Positions 36,550 through 45,874 are shown, numbered from the stretch's first letter. The stretch: 64,000 nucleotides of DNA from Candidatus Ruthia sp. Plio_17_S18 (GCA_021730105.1 CP072538.1:558001-622000); one strand, 5' to 3'. The notes: generated by a model not told the origin, from the sequence alone. Numbers and translations: made by a program.

Positions 36550-37449
36550 ATGAAAAAAACTTTACTATTAATTTGTGCATTTTCATTGAATGCATTTGCC
36601 ACGCCTAACAGCATTATTGCCATTGTTAATGATGACTTGGTCACCTTTGACCAAATTAGCGCTGACATTAAACCCAGCCATACCAAAGTGCAAAAGCTAG
36701 CCTTGGTCAATCAACAAATAGACTTAATTTTGCAATTACAGAAAATTAAGCAACTACACATTATGCCAAAAGCAAATGCAATTAATAGCATGTTAAGCAA
36801 CATTGCCTCAAATAATGATTTAAGCTTAATGCAATTACAATCGCTACCTAAATTTGATGCAGTTATTGACCATGTAAAACAGAGTTTATCGCTAGAAGGT
36901 CTTAGACAATTTATTGTTGAAAATCTTGATATTACACTTACTGAGGCTGAAATAACTAAACAATTGCTCAAAACCCCTAATCATTCAAATAAGTTAAAGC
37001 AACAAATAAAAATTGCACAAATAACCGTTAATTCTATTGATCAAGCAAACTCATTGTTGCGATCAAAAGATGGTTTAATTAAAGACTTCTTAATTGATCT
37101 AAGCGAGAAAATTAACAAAGGTGATTCATTCTCTACTTTAGCAAAACTTCACTCGCAGGACGCTTCTTATAACAATGGTGGCGAATCTGATTGGCTTAAT
37201 CTATTACAATTGCCAGAAATTTTTAAACAGAATTTAAAAGACATTTCAATAGGTGGTTTATCACAGCCATTTAAAATAGGAAAAATTTGGAGAATTGTTA
37301 AAATTATTGATAAGCGCAGTGTTGATAACGACTTGTTTGAACTCAAAGCTAAATTAGTACGTCAAAAAGAAAATACCTATTTTAATGACTGGATTAAAAA
37401 ATTAAGGAAAGATGCTTATGTTGAAATTTTTTACAGTAAGCTATTATAG
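36550..37449 (+). CDS. surA: Reduced SurA-like periplasmic chaperone with one PPIase domain
   Basis: Periplasmic chaperone for outer membrane proteins. A signal peptide (KKTLLLICAFSLNAFA) is followed by the SurA N-terminal domain (IAIVNDDLVTFDQISADIK). One parvulin-type domain follows (KGDSFSTLAKLHSQDASYNN, GGESDWLNLLQLP), then a short C-terminal helix. At 299 residues it is well below the roughly 430 of E. coli SurA, so one of the two parvulin domains is gone. The ATG at 36550 is preferred because it begins the signal peptide; the frame opens 5 codons earlier inside lptD. Confidence 0.85.
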   Translation: MKKTLLLICAFSLNAFATPNSIIAIVNDDLVTFDQISADIKPSHTKVQKLALVNQQIDLILQLQKIKQLHIMPKANAINSMLSNIASNNDLSLMQLQSLPKFDAVIDHVKQSLSLEGLRQFIVENLDITLTEAEITKQLLKTPNHSNKLKQQIKIAQITVNSIDQANSLLRSKDGLIKDFLIDLSEKINKGDSFSTLAKLHSQDASYNNGGESDWLNLLQLPEIFKQNLKDISIGGLSQPFKIGKIWRIVKIIDKRSVDNDLFELKAKLVRQKENTYFNDWIKKLRKDAYVEIFYSKLL

Positions 37450-38193
37450 ATGTCAAAATCAATTATTATCACTGGCTTTCACGCTATTCAAGCACAATTA
37501 GAGTCCAATCCTGAATGTTTTATTAAGGTTTTTACATTAAGTGAACGATGTGATAAGCGCTTAAACAATCTCACCTCCGAGCTGAATAATTTTGGTATTA
37601 GTATTCAACAGTGCGCCAAAATTCAACTAGATAAATTAAGTAATCATCAAACCCACCAAGGCGTTGCCGCTGAAATATTATTACCCGCCCTACCCAGCCA
37701 AGACGAGTTAATCTATTATGTATCTAAATTGGATAATGCTGGTTTAATTTTAATACTTGATTCTATTCAAGATCCTAGAAATTTGGGTGCTTGCTTGCGT
37801 AGTGCTAACGCAGCTGGAGCTGATTGTGTGGTTATTAACAAAGATGGATCGGCATCCATTAATGCACTGGTGCATAAGACTTCCGCAGGCGCGCTTGACC
37901 AACTAAAAATTTTCCAAGTAACCAATCTATCTCGCACCATTAAAGCACTGCAACAACAACATATTTGGATAATCGGACTAGATGGCTCTGCCAATACTTC
38001 CATTTATCAAATAGATTTAACCACGCCAAGTGCTATTATTATGGGCGCTGAAGGCTCTGGACTTAGAAGATTAACCAAACAATCTTGCGACCAATTAGCT
38101 AACATTCCCATGCAAGGCAAGGTGGAAAGTTTAAACGTATCTGTTGCCACAGGAGTGACACTTTTTGAGGTAAATAGACAACGCTTTCTGTAG
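37450..38193 (+). CDS. rlmB: 23S rRNA (guanosine-2'-O-)-methyltransferase RlmB
   Basis: Methylates the ribose of G2251 in 23S rRNA (E. coli numbering). An N-terminal RNA-binding domain (residues 1-75) precedes the SPOUT domain with its three motifs: DSIQDPRNLGACLRSA, IIMGAEGSGLRRLTKQSCD and MQGKVESLNVSVATGVTLF. At 247 residues it is normal. It abuts surA with no gap. In many relatives rlmB follows rnr, so it is displaced here. Confidence 0.94.
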   Translation: MSKSIIITGFHAIQAQLESNPECFIKVFTLSERCDKRLNNLTSELNNFGISIQQCAKIQLDKLSNHQTHQGVAAEILLPALPSQDELIYYVSKLDNAGLILILDSIQDPRNLGACLRSANAAGADCVVINKDGSASINALVHKTSAGALDQLKIFQVTNLSRTIKALQQQHIWIIGLDGSANTSIYQIDLTTPSAIIMGAEGSGLRRLTKQSCDQLANIPMQGKVESLNVSVATGVTLFEVNRQRFL

Positions 38194-38199
38194 CTTAAG

Positions 38200-38796
38200 A
38201 TATTTGAATATTGCGTACATATTTAGTTAGCAATGATAACAACTCTTTCTGCCTTATATCACTGAAACGGCTAATAGACCAGAGACACGGTCAATGCTCC
38301 CACAAAGTGACCATTATCAGAAATAATTGGAATTGGAAACAAATAAATATTATGTTCATTAACTGCAACGTAATGACCTGTGCACGAATATTTTTAAAAA
38401 AAACCACTAGGGTCGTTTTTACGCTGACCATAGGCCAAAATTGTTCGTCCTGAAACGCCCACCGCCCGATTAAGCTCTAATCTAGTTCCTGGGTCAATAT
38501 TGTGACGAATTTTATCAAAAGAATGAGCGCGATATAGACAAATACGATGATTATCCTCTTCAATAAAAAACGAAGCCGTCTCATCAAAAGTATCCAGAAT
38601 ACCATCAACATTAGGATTAATTTGAGTTAAATGATTGGTGTTTTTATAAATGGCACTTAGAAACATTCGATACGTGGTTGAGGGGTTAAATTCTATCCTA
38701 GTGCAAATTTCTTTCAAACTTAACATGGGTTTATTCATAGATAAAATTGACAAAATGTACAAGCTTTTTTCTATTGCAATAATTTTTTTTATTCAT
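38200..38796 (-). pseudogene. Decayed IclR-family regulator
   Basis: The minus strand encodes an IclR-type start (YILSILSMNKPMLSLKEICT, then TRIEFNPSTTYRM), a middle (NRAVGVSGRTILAYGQ) and, after a shift at an A/T run near 38395, the C-terminal ligand-domain strands (YLFPIPIISDNGHFVGALTV). The start codon region also needs a shift (ATG at 38796). At least two frameshifts make it dead. It lies divergently next to the isocitrate lyase relic, so it may have controlled that gene; this link is inferred from position. Confidence 0.7.
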
Positions 38797-38930
38797 TATT
38801 TTTTCATATTGTGAAATAATAAACTATATAGTGAAAAAACAACCTTAAATTCAAATTACCTACGTATGATATTGACTGTTCGAAACAAATGTATAACAAA
38901 CCATTTTAAAAATAACACTGGAAGATTTCC

Positions 38931-39525
38931 ATGAATAGACAAGAACAAGCAGATACATTGACAAAAGATTGGGCTGAAAACCCAACGTTGGAAAAATGTG
39001 AAAAGTGCCTATGATGCGCAAGACGTTGTGCACTTACGCGGCTCCATACAACCTGAATATACTTATGTGCGATTAGGTGCTGAAAAACTATGGAAACTAA
39101 TTAACGGCTCTTCTAAAAAAAGTTATGTTAATTGTATGAGTGCAATCACAGCAGGTCAAGCGATGCAGCAAGCAAAAGCAGGTATTGAAGCAATTTATTT
39201 ATCAGGTTGGCAAGTTGCTGATGACGGCAATACATCAGAAACTATGTATCCTGATCAGTCCTTGTATGCGTATGACTCAGTACCAACAATGGTACGTCGT
39301 ATTAATAATGCCTTTAAGCGTGCTGATGAAATTCAGTGGGCAAAAGGTATAAATCAAAACGATCTTCAGTTAAAAAATGCGGGCACATGACATGAGTGGC
39401 AAGGTTTTAGTTCCCACTCAAAAAGCGATTCAAAAACTCACTTCAGCGCTCTTAGCAGCAGATGTAATGAGAGTTCCTACGATTGTATTAGTACGAACTG
39501 ATGCTGAGAGGCAGCAAATTTATTA
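38931..39525 (+). pseudogene. aceA: Decayed isocitrate lyase
   Basis: Isocitrate lyase splits isocitrate to succinate and glyoxylate (glyoxylate shunt). The ATG at 38931 begins NRQEQADTLTKDWAENP; an extra base near 38990 then breaks the frame. In the next frame the gene continues AYDAQDVVHLRGSI, LGAEKLWKLI, AITAGQAMQQAKAGIEAIYL and SGWQVADDGNTSETMYPDQS, a strong AceA match. After an internal deletion comes [14 protein letters not shown] and [12 protein letters not shown], followed by stops. The active-site KKCGH region is deleted, so the gene cannot work. Confidence 0.85.
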
Positions 39526-39629
39526 ACATCACGACTTTCTAGACAACATATAGACAACTGGATTAGAACACAAAATCTGCAGTAAGGCAATGGCTATTGT
39601 TGTAGATCAACAAAACAAAAATGATTATG

Positions 39630-39826
39630 ATAACGTGATGACAAATAAGTACCGTTTCTTCTGACTTATCCAAGGTATCTAGGCTGGTCATAATTTCCCC
39701 CATGGACAGTAATCTTGCCTTGTCAAAGTGACACTTATCCCATTCTCATTGTTAGCGAATATCTAGCATTAATGGATGATTGTGTTTTAAATACGTCTCT
39801 AACTCAGATGGTGTGAAGCCTTTCAT
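39630..39826 (-). pseudogene. Decayed rhodanese-domain protein
   Basis: The minus strand from the ATG at 39826 reads FTPSELETYLKHNHPLMLDI, then stops interrupt a stretch that continues ARLLSMGEIMTSLDTLDKSE and ETVLICHH. The LLLDVR..., PMGEI and VxICHHG pattern is that of single-domain rhodaneses (sulfurtransferases), with the active-site Cys in ICHH. Two in-frame stops after LDIR and loss of the C-terminal helix make it dead. It abuts the VWA/metallopeptidase gene. Confidence 0.7.
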
Positions 39827-39830
39827 GTGA

Positions 39831-41162
39831 TTAATTTAATTGAATACGATGACCCCACGGCACATTTTCCTTGCCTTTCACAAGCCACATGACTGGATAG
39901 TTTGGTTCAAATTCTGGAAATTTGCCTTTGGCATCAGTAAAATAAATCAGCACACTAGAAGCAATGTCTTGCGCATTAACATAATCAAACACAGGGTTAA
40001 AATTAGTGCCCTTACCACCACCTAATGATGTTGGAAATGTTAGCTCGTCCCAAGCTTCAAAATGCCGTATTAGTTCTTTACTGACTTTTTCATCACAAGC
40101 AATGAATGTAATTGAGGCACGTATGTTACTTTTAATGGCATTAATTTCTGTTACAAACTCATCAATTTCATCTTTAGAGATTGAACCAGAAGTGTCAATG
40201 GCAACAGTCATATCAATTTGTCTAGATCTAAGTGATGGCAATATTGCATTGCCACTACGACGTGATGGTCTGGCATAGGAGAAATCGTCACGTGCAAAAC
40301 TAACCATATATTGTGATAACAAAGATTGCCAAGAAAACTGAGGCTGTAGAAAAAAATCAATTAATTTAACAAATTCACCGTCTAATTTCCCTGCTTGCTG
40401 TGCAAGTTGTGCACTGGAGGCAAGATTTTTTTGCCATTTACTGCTTAATTGTTGAATTTCATCAGGCATTAAAGGGTTAGGCTTATCTGCCAAGCCAGAA
40501 GAGGTTGTATTGTTTTTGTGATTATCTTTGTCATTGTCTTTTGCTGAATCATCTTGTAAGTCGTCTTCGCGCAATCCGCCATCAGACTCACTTGCATCAT
40601 CTTTTGGATTGTCATCATATAAATGTTGATCCATGGGCTCAGTATCAATACTATCATCAATCATTGGGTAGATTTCTTCTGCAATCATGCCTTGATATTT
40701 ATGAAAAATAGGCAAATCAAGGGGCGGATGAAACCCTTCTTTTACCAAAAGTGGATTAATGGCAAAATCACAAGCCAAATCCCACTTATGTTTAAGTCGA
40801 TTGCCACGACGAGAAAAATGCGTTAATGCACAATGCAGAGCTTCATGAATAAGCACAAACTTAACCTGATGATTATCAAGCTGGTCAATAAAATTAGGAT
40901 TATAATAAAAACTTTTAGCGTCAGTTGCACTCGTCCTACACCAAGAGCCAGCGGCTTTAAGAGGTAGTCGCAGTACTAAATTACCCAAAAAAGGTTTGTC
41001 AAGAATAAGTTGTGTGCGTGCTTTAGTTAGCTTTGCCTCAACTGCTTGTAAGTCAATATTGTCAATGCTATTTTCAACCACAACATCTTCGCCAATAACC
41101 CTTACCTGCGGTTCAAGTTCAATATGACTGTTTTGCCAAAATTGATAGTCTGATTTGCTCAT
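39831..41162 (-). CDS. Putative metallopeptidase with VWA-like C-terminal domain (DUF2201 type)
   Basis: The N-terminal half carries a zinc-metallopeptidase motif HEALHCALTH (residues about 105-114). A middle region of about 50 residues is very acidic and Asp-rich. The C-terminal domain (residues about 310-443) is von Willebrand A-like with the MIDAS-type MTVAIDTSGSIS. This pairing of a vWA-like peptidase with a MoxR-type ATPase (42648-43688) is a known gene couple, though its target is unknown. At 443 residues the protein is intact. Its start overlaps the hemerythrin-like gene by 4 bases. Confidence 0.8.
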   Translation of the reverse strand: MSKSDYQFWQNSHIELEPQVRVIGEDVVVENSIDNIDLQAVEAKLTKARTQLILDKPFLGNLVLRLPLKAAGSWCRTSATDAKSFYYNPNFIDQLDNHQVKFVLIHEALHCALTHFSRRGNRLKHKWDLACDFAINPLLVKEGFHPPLDLPIFHKYQGMIAEEIYPMIDDSIDTEPMDQHLYDDNPKDDASESDGGLREDDLQDDSAKDNDKDNHKNNTTSSGLADKPNPLMPDEIQQLSSKWQKNLASSAQLAQQAGKLDGEFVKLIDFFLQPQFSWQSLLSQYMVSFARDDFSYARPSRRSGNAILPSLRSRQIDMTVAIDTSGSISKDEIDEFVTEINAIKSNIRASITFIACDEKVSKELIRHFEAWDELTFPTSLGGGKGTNFNPVFDYVNAQDIASSVLIYFTDAKGKFPEFEPNYPVMWLVKGKENVPWGHRIQLN

Positions 41163-41602
41163 ATTTTAAGCATGGGTGTATGATATGCACTTGATTTAAT
41201 AATAGCAACTTTTTCACCATCTGATAATAAATCAATCTTTGTAAATAACTGCCTGTATTCTAATCGAGAATGAGATTTTAACAAGCTACCAAAGGTTAAT
41301 AAGTATTCTGGATGATTGGGTAAATATTGTGCCAATTGGTACAACTGTTGATGCTCATTAATCAACTGGTTGTATAATTTCAAAAGCGAGTCTGATTTAT
41401 GTTTTAAAAATATGAAAATTGTTAGCTCTTCTGTTTCACAATGCTCAGCAAAAGTAGATTTAAATGTTTTTGATATTTGTAAACACAAACCTTTAATATT
41501 AGAGGCATTGTTTGATTTTGCCGTGTTAACGCAATTATTTGTTAACGATAATGATACGTTATGCTCTTTAGTCAAAATTAAAAGTTCATTGGCTATTTTC
41601 AT
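41159..41602 (-). CDS. Hemerythrin-like cation-binding protein
   Basis: A 147-residue all-helical protein with the spaced His/Glu/Asp pattern of hemerythrin (HHE) domains: TKEHN near the start, FAEHCETEEL, NEHQQLYQLAQ and SHSRLEYRQLF. These would hold a di-iron centre that binds O2, NO or iron. The last helix has LEYRQLF rather than the usual EExxLF, so one ligand may be altered. It sits between a broken nnrS and the metallopeptidase gene, both overlapping it, and so belongs to this cluster. Confidence 0.65.
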   Translation of the reverse strand: MKIANELLILTKEHNVSLSLTNNCVNTAKSNNASNIKGLCLQISKTFKSTFAEHCETEELTIFIFLKHKSDSLLKLYNQLINEHQQLYQLAQYLPNHPEYLLTFGSLLKSHSRLEYRQLFTKIDLLSDGEKVAIIKSSAYHTPMLKI

Positions 41603-42642
41603 TATCCAAACTGACCATCAATTCTAGGTTTAAAAAACAGTGGCGTATAAATAAGTAAAAATCCCATAAAAGCACTAATCCATAAATCTTGTGCTATAAA
41701 AATCCATTCATGATAATAGGTCATATTTAATACTGGGAAAATAACTCTAAATACAAATGACAATGACAATAATACAAAAATTAAATTGAGTTTTTTAGGC
41801 GGGTTAAAAACATCATTGCCCGTATACCCTAGACTTACTCGACTCATCATGCTAATGGTAATCAAACCCATGCCAAAAGCAAAACTGTGAATGTCTAAAT
41901 TAGGTGGCAAGGTTATAAAATAAGACAAACTCTTAAATCCAAAACCCAATATCAAAAATCCGTAGGCCATATAAAGCCCACACAATAGGGATTTTGTCCA
42001 AATTTTAGCGTGATACCAGCGCATCAGTCTGATACTCTGATACTATGAATGAGCAGTAAAGCCAAAGCAAGAGCAGCGCCAATAGGCGTATTAAAAAATA
42101 TTTCAATGGGTATGAATATCGCCAATAAAATCAGGCTTGATACATCTATGAATTTAGAATTTTTTAACTCATGTTCAAGCCCTAATCCACGTTCAATAAA
42201 AAAAGGAAACAGTCTTCTTATCATCATAAAAATTAGACTCAATACCAAATAAAAACCCAAATACAATCCCCAAGTTACACCCTGCCCAACAATACCCAAT
42301 AAGCCTAGATAAAACAAGCCATGTGCTATTGTCATTAGCAATAACTGAGTAATAACACCAATGTACTGCCATTGTTTGGTTTTAACAATAGAATAAATTA
42401 TTGCAACAAAGGCGAATAGTAAAAAGTCCACAATAATCGCCATTGTATAGGCAAAAATCATTTCATGTGCATGCCAAATAGTACTATTAATATGACTAGT
42501 CAATATTGACGTGTGAAAAAAACACCCCACAATAGCATTGAAACAACACTAGCCAAAAGCCTGCTGCCATAAAAAACACTCTAAACCCTGATCGTAAAAA
42601 TGGCGTTATTGGATAGGTGTTATTTTTATTAAGGTTAATCAT
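41602..42642 (-). pseudogene. nnrS: Broken NnrS-family membrane protein
   Basis: NnrS proteins are haem/copper-containing membrane proteins linked to nitric oxide response. Three minus-strand pieces together cover the family: NTYPITPFLRSGFRVFFMAA (from the ATG at 42642), then SVVSMLLWGVFF, then STIWHAHEMIFAYTMAII and onward. Each piece lies in a different frame, so at least two frameshifts occur near 42510-42560. A further break at 42029-42044 is an exact 8-bp tandem duplication: with one copy removed, the frame reads HSIRLMRWYHAKIWTKS across the break. The gene sits between the MoxR-like gene (5 bases) and the hemerythrin-like gene (overlapping). Confidence 0.85.
42029..42044. repeat. Exact 8-bp tandem duplication inside nnrS
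   Basis: CTGATACT occurs twice in direct succession (42029-42036 and 42037-42044). Adding 8 bases shifts the nnrS reading frame; one copy alone restores it. A slippage or small tandem duplication is the likely cause. Confidence 0.9.
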
Positions 42643-42647
42643 TAGTT

Positions 42648-43688
42648 TTAATCAAACATAACATCAGCAATTTTATTTGCCCAATCAGCAAATTCAGGGA
42701 TAGTAAAAATATCGCCACCAATGCCACGTTGCATATCTGATACTAACATAACGCCCAATTCTTTTTGGGGGAAATTTGTAGCAAAATTAAGAATATGACC
42801 CCATACTTTTTCAGCACAATCAGTACCTTTAACACTGATTGCTCTACCTGCTAGTGCTGCACAAATTGCATATTGCAAATCAAGCTCTTTGGAAACTGAG
42901 ACGTTTTCGCCATTAATAATAGCATCAAGATCAGGTAAATCAGCCATATGTTCAACAAATGTGGTAATTTCAACCCCTGCTACTTCGCCAACACAAGCGC
43001 TAGCAGCTTGCCTAAATAAAGACAAATCAGTACCAAATTTATTCAACGCCCGATGTACAAATTCCCAAGTTCTTGGCGAGGGAAAGGCAACTGGATTATG
43101 TTTAGCATCAAACTCGAACAAATGCTCAGGACGATAGCGTAAAAAACCAATAATACGTTCATCAATGTTGTTTTTATATGCCCACGCTACCCAATCATCT
43201 AAGTTAACATCAAGCTTAAAATGCGAAAAGCGATTTGCCAAAGGTGCAGGCATGGAATAAGTAACACCTCGATCACCTTGACGATTGCCTGCAGCAAATA
43301 TCACCCAACCATCAGGCACAACATAATCACCCAAACGACGATCAAGAATGAGTTGATAAGCCGCTGCTGATACTGTTGGTGGTGCTGAGGTAATTTCATC
43401 AAGAAACAAAATACCTTGCTCACCATGACGCTTTGAATCGGGTAATAATGAAGGCACTGACCAGTCAACTAAATCTCCATTCTTAAATGGTATACCACGA
43501 AGGTCGCTAGGCTCCATTTGTGATAAACGAATATCAATGATATTCACCTTATTCTTGGTTGCCACTTGAGAGATGATTTGGGATTTACCAATTCCTGGCG
43601 CACCCCATAACATAACTGGTGTATGATGACCTTGCATCACCGATATTAACTCTTCATTAAGAATTTTACTGACTTGTTCTGGACGCAT
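42648..43688 (-). CDS. MoxR-like AAA+ ATPase
   Basis: AAA+ chaperone-like ATPase of the MoxR/CbbQ/NorQ kind. The Walker A motif is GAPGIGKSQI near residue 28, Walker B is ILFLDEITSAPP near residue 95, and the sensor segment is WVIFAAGNRQGDRGVTYSMP. MoxR proteins usually work with a VWA-domain partner to mature or activate a metalloenzyme; here the partner is the metallopeptidase/VWA gene at 39831-41162. At 346 residues it is intact. Confidence 0.87.
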   Translation of the reverse strand: MRPEQVSKILNEELISVMQGHHTPVMLWGAPGIGKSQIISQVATKNKVNIIDIRLSQMEPSDLRGIPFKNGDLVDWSVPSLLPDSKRHGEQGILFLDEITSAPPTVSAAAYQLILDRRLGDYVVPDGWVIFAAGNRQGDRGVTYSMPAPLANRFSHFKLDVNLDDWVAWAYKNNIDERIIGFLRYRPEHLFEFDAKHNPVAFPSPRTWEFVHRALNKFGTDLSLFRQAASACVGEVAGVEITTFVEHMADLPDLDAIINGENVSVSKELDLQYAICAALAGRAISVKGTDCAEKVWGHILNFATNFPQKELGVMLVSDMQRGIGGDIFTIPEFADWANKIADVMFD

Positions 43689-43750
43689 GAATACTTGAAA
43701 TTATTAAAATTGGTCTTATTTTACAGTAACAAAAGATAAAATCACTTGAT

Positions 43751-44029
43751 ATGACTACCACTAATCTCACTTCAGAAACACTGTTTAATTTTCCTTGTGA
43801 TTATCCTATTAAAGTACTTGGCAAAGATTGCGAAGCACTTCAGCGCACTATTTGCAGTATTATTGAGCGTCATGCTGACAAATTAAACCCCAATCAAATA
43901 ACAAAAAAGCACAGCTCTAAATGCAGTTATGTGTCTTTTACTATTCGTATTATTGCCAGTAGTAGAGTTCAATTGGATGCCATTAATCAAGATCTGCAAG
44001 ACTGTCATCTAGTGTCTTATGTTTTATAA
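43751..44029 (+). CDS. ybeD: YbeD-like DUF493 protein
   Basis: A 92-residue protein of the YbeD/UPF0250 family, with the typical start TLFNFPCDYPIKVLGKD and end VQLDAINQDLQDCHLVSYVL. The fold resembles a ferredoxin-like regulatory domain; its biochemical role is not settled. As in many Gammaproteobacteria it lies directly upstream of lipB, 6 bases before the lipB start. Confidence 0.9.
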   Translation: MTTTNLTSETLFNFPCDYPIKVLGKDCEALQRTICSIIERHADKLNPNQITKKHSSKCSYVSFTIRIIASSRVQLDAINQDLQDCHLVSYVL

Positions 44030-44035
44030 TTTTTT

Positions 44036-44650
44036 ATGCGTGTTATCAACTTAGGGCGTAAAGATTATTTAAACATTTGGGAGCAGATGCAAATGTTTAC
44101 CAATGCTCGTGATAAAAACACCCAAGATGAGTTGTGGATTGTAGAACACAATCCTGTGTTCACAAAAGGCATCTCTAGTAAACCAGAACATGTTTTATTA
44201 AGGAGTGACATTCCTATTATTCAAACTGATCGTGGCGGACAAATTACTTATCATGGCCATGGTCAAGTGGTTATTTATTGCTTAATTGACCTTAAACGTC
44301 TTGGTATTGGAGTTAAAAAAATGGTTGAAATCATTGAAAATTCAATCATTGATTTATTAACAACCCATGCTATTAAAGCGCATCTAAAATTAGGCGCACC
44401 GGGCGTGTATGTTGATAATGCCAAAATTGCAGCAATAGGCTTAAAGATTAAACAATCAAGAACTTACCATGGATTGAGTCTTAATGTGGATATGGATTTA
44501 TCTCCGTTTATGCAAATTAACCCTTGTGGATATCAAGGTTTGAAAGTAACACAGCTTTGTGATTTAACGGATAATAGCGATACCTTAAATACCATTGCTG
44601 AGAAACTTAGCCAAATACTTATTAACCATGTTACAAGAAATAGACATTAA
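44036..44650 (+). CDS. lipB: Octanoyl-[acyl-carrier-protein]:protein N-octanoyltransferase
   Basis: Transfers octanoate from ACP to the lipoyl domains of dehydrogenases, the first step of lipoate attachment. Family motifs are [18 protein letters not shown], a lysine in [11 protein letters not shown] and the catalytic Cys in [14 protein letters not shown]. At 204 residues it is full length. Its 3' end overlaps lipA by 23 bases. Confidence 0.95.
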   Translation: MRVINLGRKDYLNIWEQMQMFTNARDKNTQDELWIVEHNPVFTKGISSKPEHVLLRSDIPIIQTDRGGQITYHGHGQVVIYCLIDLKRLGIGVKKMVEIIENSIIDLLTTHAIKAHLKLGAPGVYVDNAKIAAIGLKIKQSRTYHGLSLNVDMDLSPFMQINPCGYQGLKVTQLCDLTDNSDTLNTIAEKLSQILINHVTRNRH

Positions 44651-45575
44651 AAGCCTAAAAGGCAAATCTAAAGTGGCACGTTTAAAAATTAGGCCCGATG
44701 CTGACAGAATGCCCATTAGAAAACCAAGTTGGATTCGCATTAAGCATGCGGCCGGTCCCAAAGTTGGACAATTTAAAAAAACACTTCGATCACAGAAGCT
44801 ATTTACAGTTTGTGAAGAGGCGCAATGTCCAAATTTGAGCGAGTGTTTTAACCATGGTACGGCCACTTTTATGATTATGGGGCAAATTTGCACGCGTCGC
44901 TGCCCATTTTGTGACGTTGCTCACGGTAAGCCTAAAGCACTTGATGTAAATGAGCCTAAACATTTAGCCGATACCATTAAAAAAATGCAGCTTAAATATG
45001 TGGTAATCACTTCAGTGGATAGGGATGATTTGCGTGATGGTGGCGCTCAACATTTTAAAATGTGTATTGATAGCATTAGATTCAGTACTCCTAAAGTGCA
45101 AATTGAAATTCTCACACCAGACTTCAGGGGTAGGATTAATAAAGCACTTGAAGTATTTAAATCTTGCCCACCTGATGTGTTTAATCATAATCTGGAAACA
45201 GTGCCAAGCCTATACCCAAAAGTCCGCCCTGGAGCAAGTTATGAGTATTCATTGGGACTGCTTAAAGAATTTAAACAACAACACCCGTTTGTCATTACTA
45301 AATCAGGATTAATGCTAGGGGTAGGTGAAAGTGAAAAACAAGTGATTAATGTGTTAAGAGACTTACGCAAACATAATGTAGATATGCTGACTCTGGGTCA
45401 ATACTTACAGCCAAGCACACATCATTTAGCTGTTGAGGCGTACATTCATCCGAATCAATTTGATAAATACAAAAAAATTGCACTTAAATTAGGGTTTGCT
45501 CAAGTTGCTAGCGGACCTATGGTGCGCTCTTCTTATCATGCTGATTTACAAGTCAAAGGCGAGTTAATAAGTTAA
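44628..45575 (+). CDS. lipA: Lipoyl synthase
   Basis: Radical-SAM enzyme that inserts two sulfurs into the octanoyl chain. The radical-SAM cluster motif is CTRRCPFC and the auxiliary cluster uses [12 protein letters not shown]. The C-terminal [12 protein letters not shown] is typical. The frame opens earlier inside lipB, but the ATG at 44628 gives the usual beginning ([16 protein letters not shown]) and 315 residues. Confidence 0.96.
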   Translation: MLQEIDIKSLKGKSKVARLKIRPDADRMPIRKPSWIRIKHAAGPKVGQFKKTLRSQKLFTVCEEAQCPNLSECFNHGTATFMIMGQICTRRCPFCDVAHGKPKALDVNEPKHLADTIKKMQLKYVVITSVDRDDLRDGGAQHFKMCIDSIRFSTPKVQIEILTPDFRGRINKALEVFKSCPPDVFNHNLETVPSLYPKVRPGASYEYSLGLLKEFKQQHPFVITKSGLMLGVGESEKQVINVLRDLRKHNVDMLTLGQYLQPSTHHLAVEAYIHPNQFDKYKKIALKLGFAQVASGPMVRSSYHADLQVKGELIS

Positions 45576-45829
45576 AAATTAGTAGGAATGAAGATAGGAA
45601 TATACACTGGGTAGTAAAACACAATCGGTGTAGTAATATAGACAGGAAAATAAACAATATGATTTATAGCATCTTTTCTGAGTGTCATTCTTTCTCTGTT
45701 CTTTCTCTGTTAATAATCTTTCTCTTTCGTACAACAAAGGGTGTGAATGCATGAATCACCATCTATAAATTGAGCATTAGAGTATTTAACAAATTCTGAA
45801 GGCCAAAGAGCGCAAGCAGACTTAAATAA
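45576..45829 (-). other. Gap after lipA with a weak minus-strand relic
   Basis: No intact gene is seen. On the minus strand, ACALWPSEFVKYSNAQFIDG and, in another frame, YFPVYITTPIVFYYPVYIPI can be read, which could be pieces of a small decayed secreted protein. There is no start codon in frame, so this remains unassigned. Confidence 0.35.
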
Positions 45830-45863
45830 AAAATAATAATAGCAGCATTGCTATTATTATTTT
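45830..45863. terminator. Bidirectional hairpin between lipA and the RND pump gene
   Basis: A perfect 15-bp AT-rich stem (45830-45844 pairing with 45849-45863) with loop GCAT has A-rich and T-rich flanks on both sides. It lies 12 bases after the minus-strand pump gene's stop and about 255 bases after lipA, so it mainly terminates the pump transcript. Confidence 0.75.
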
Positions 45864-45874
45864 AACGTTTCGAA

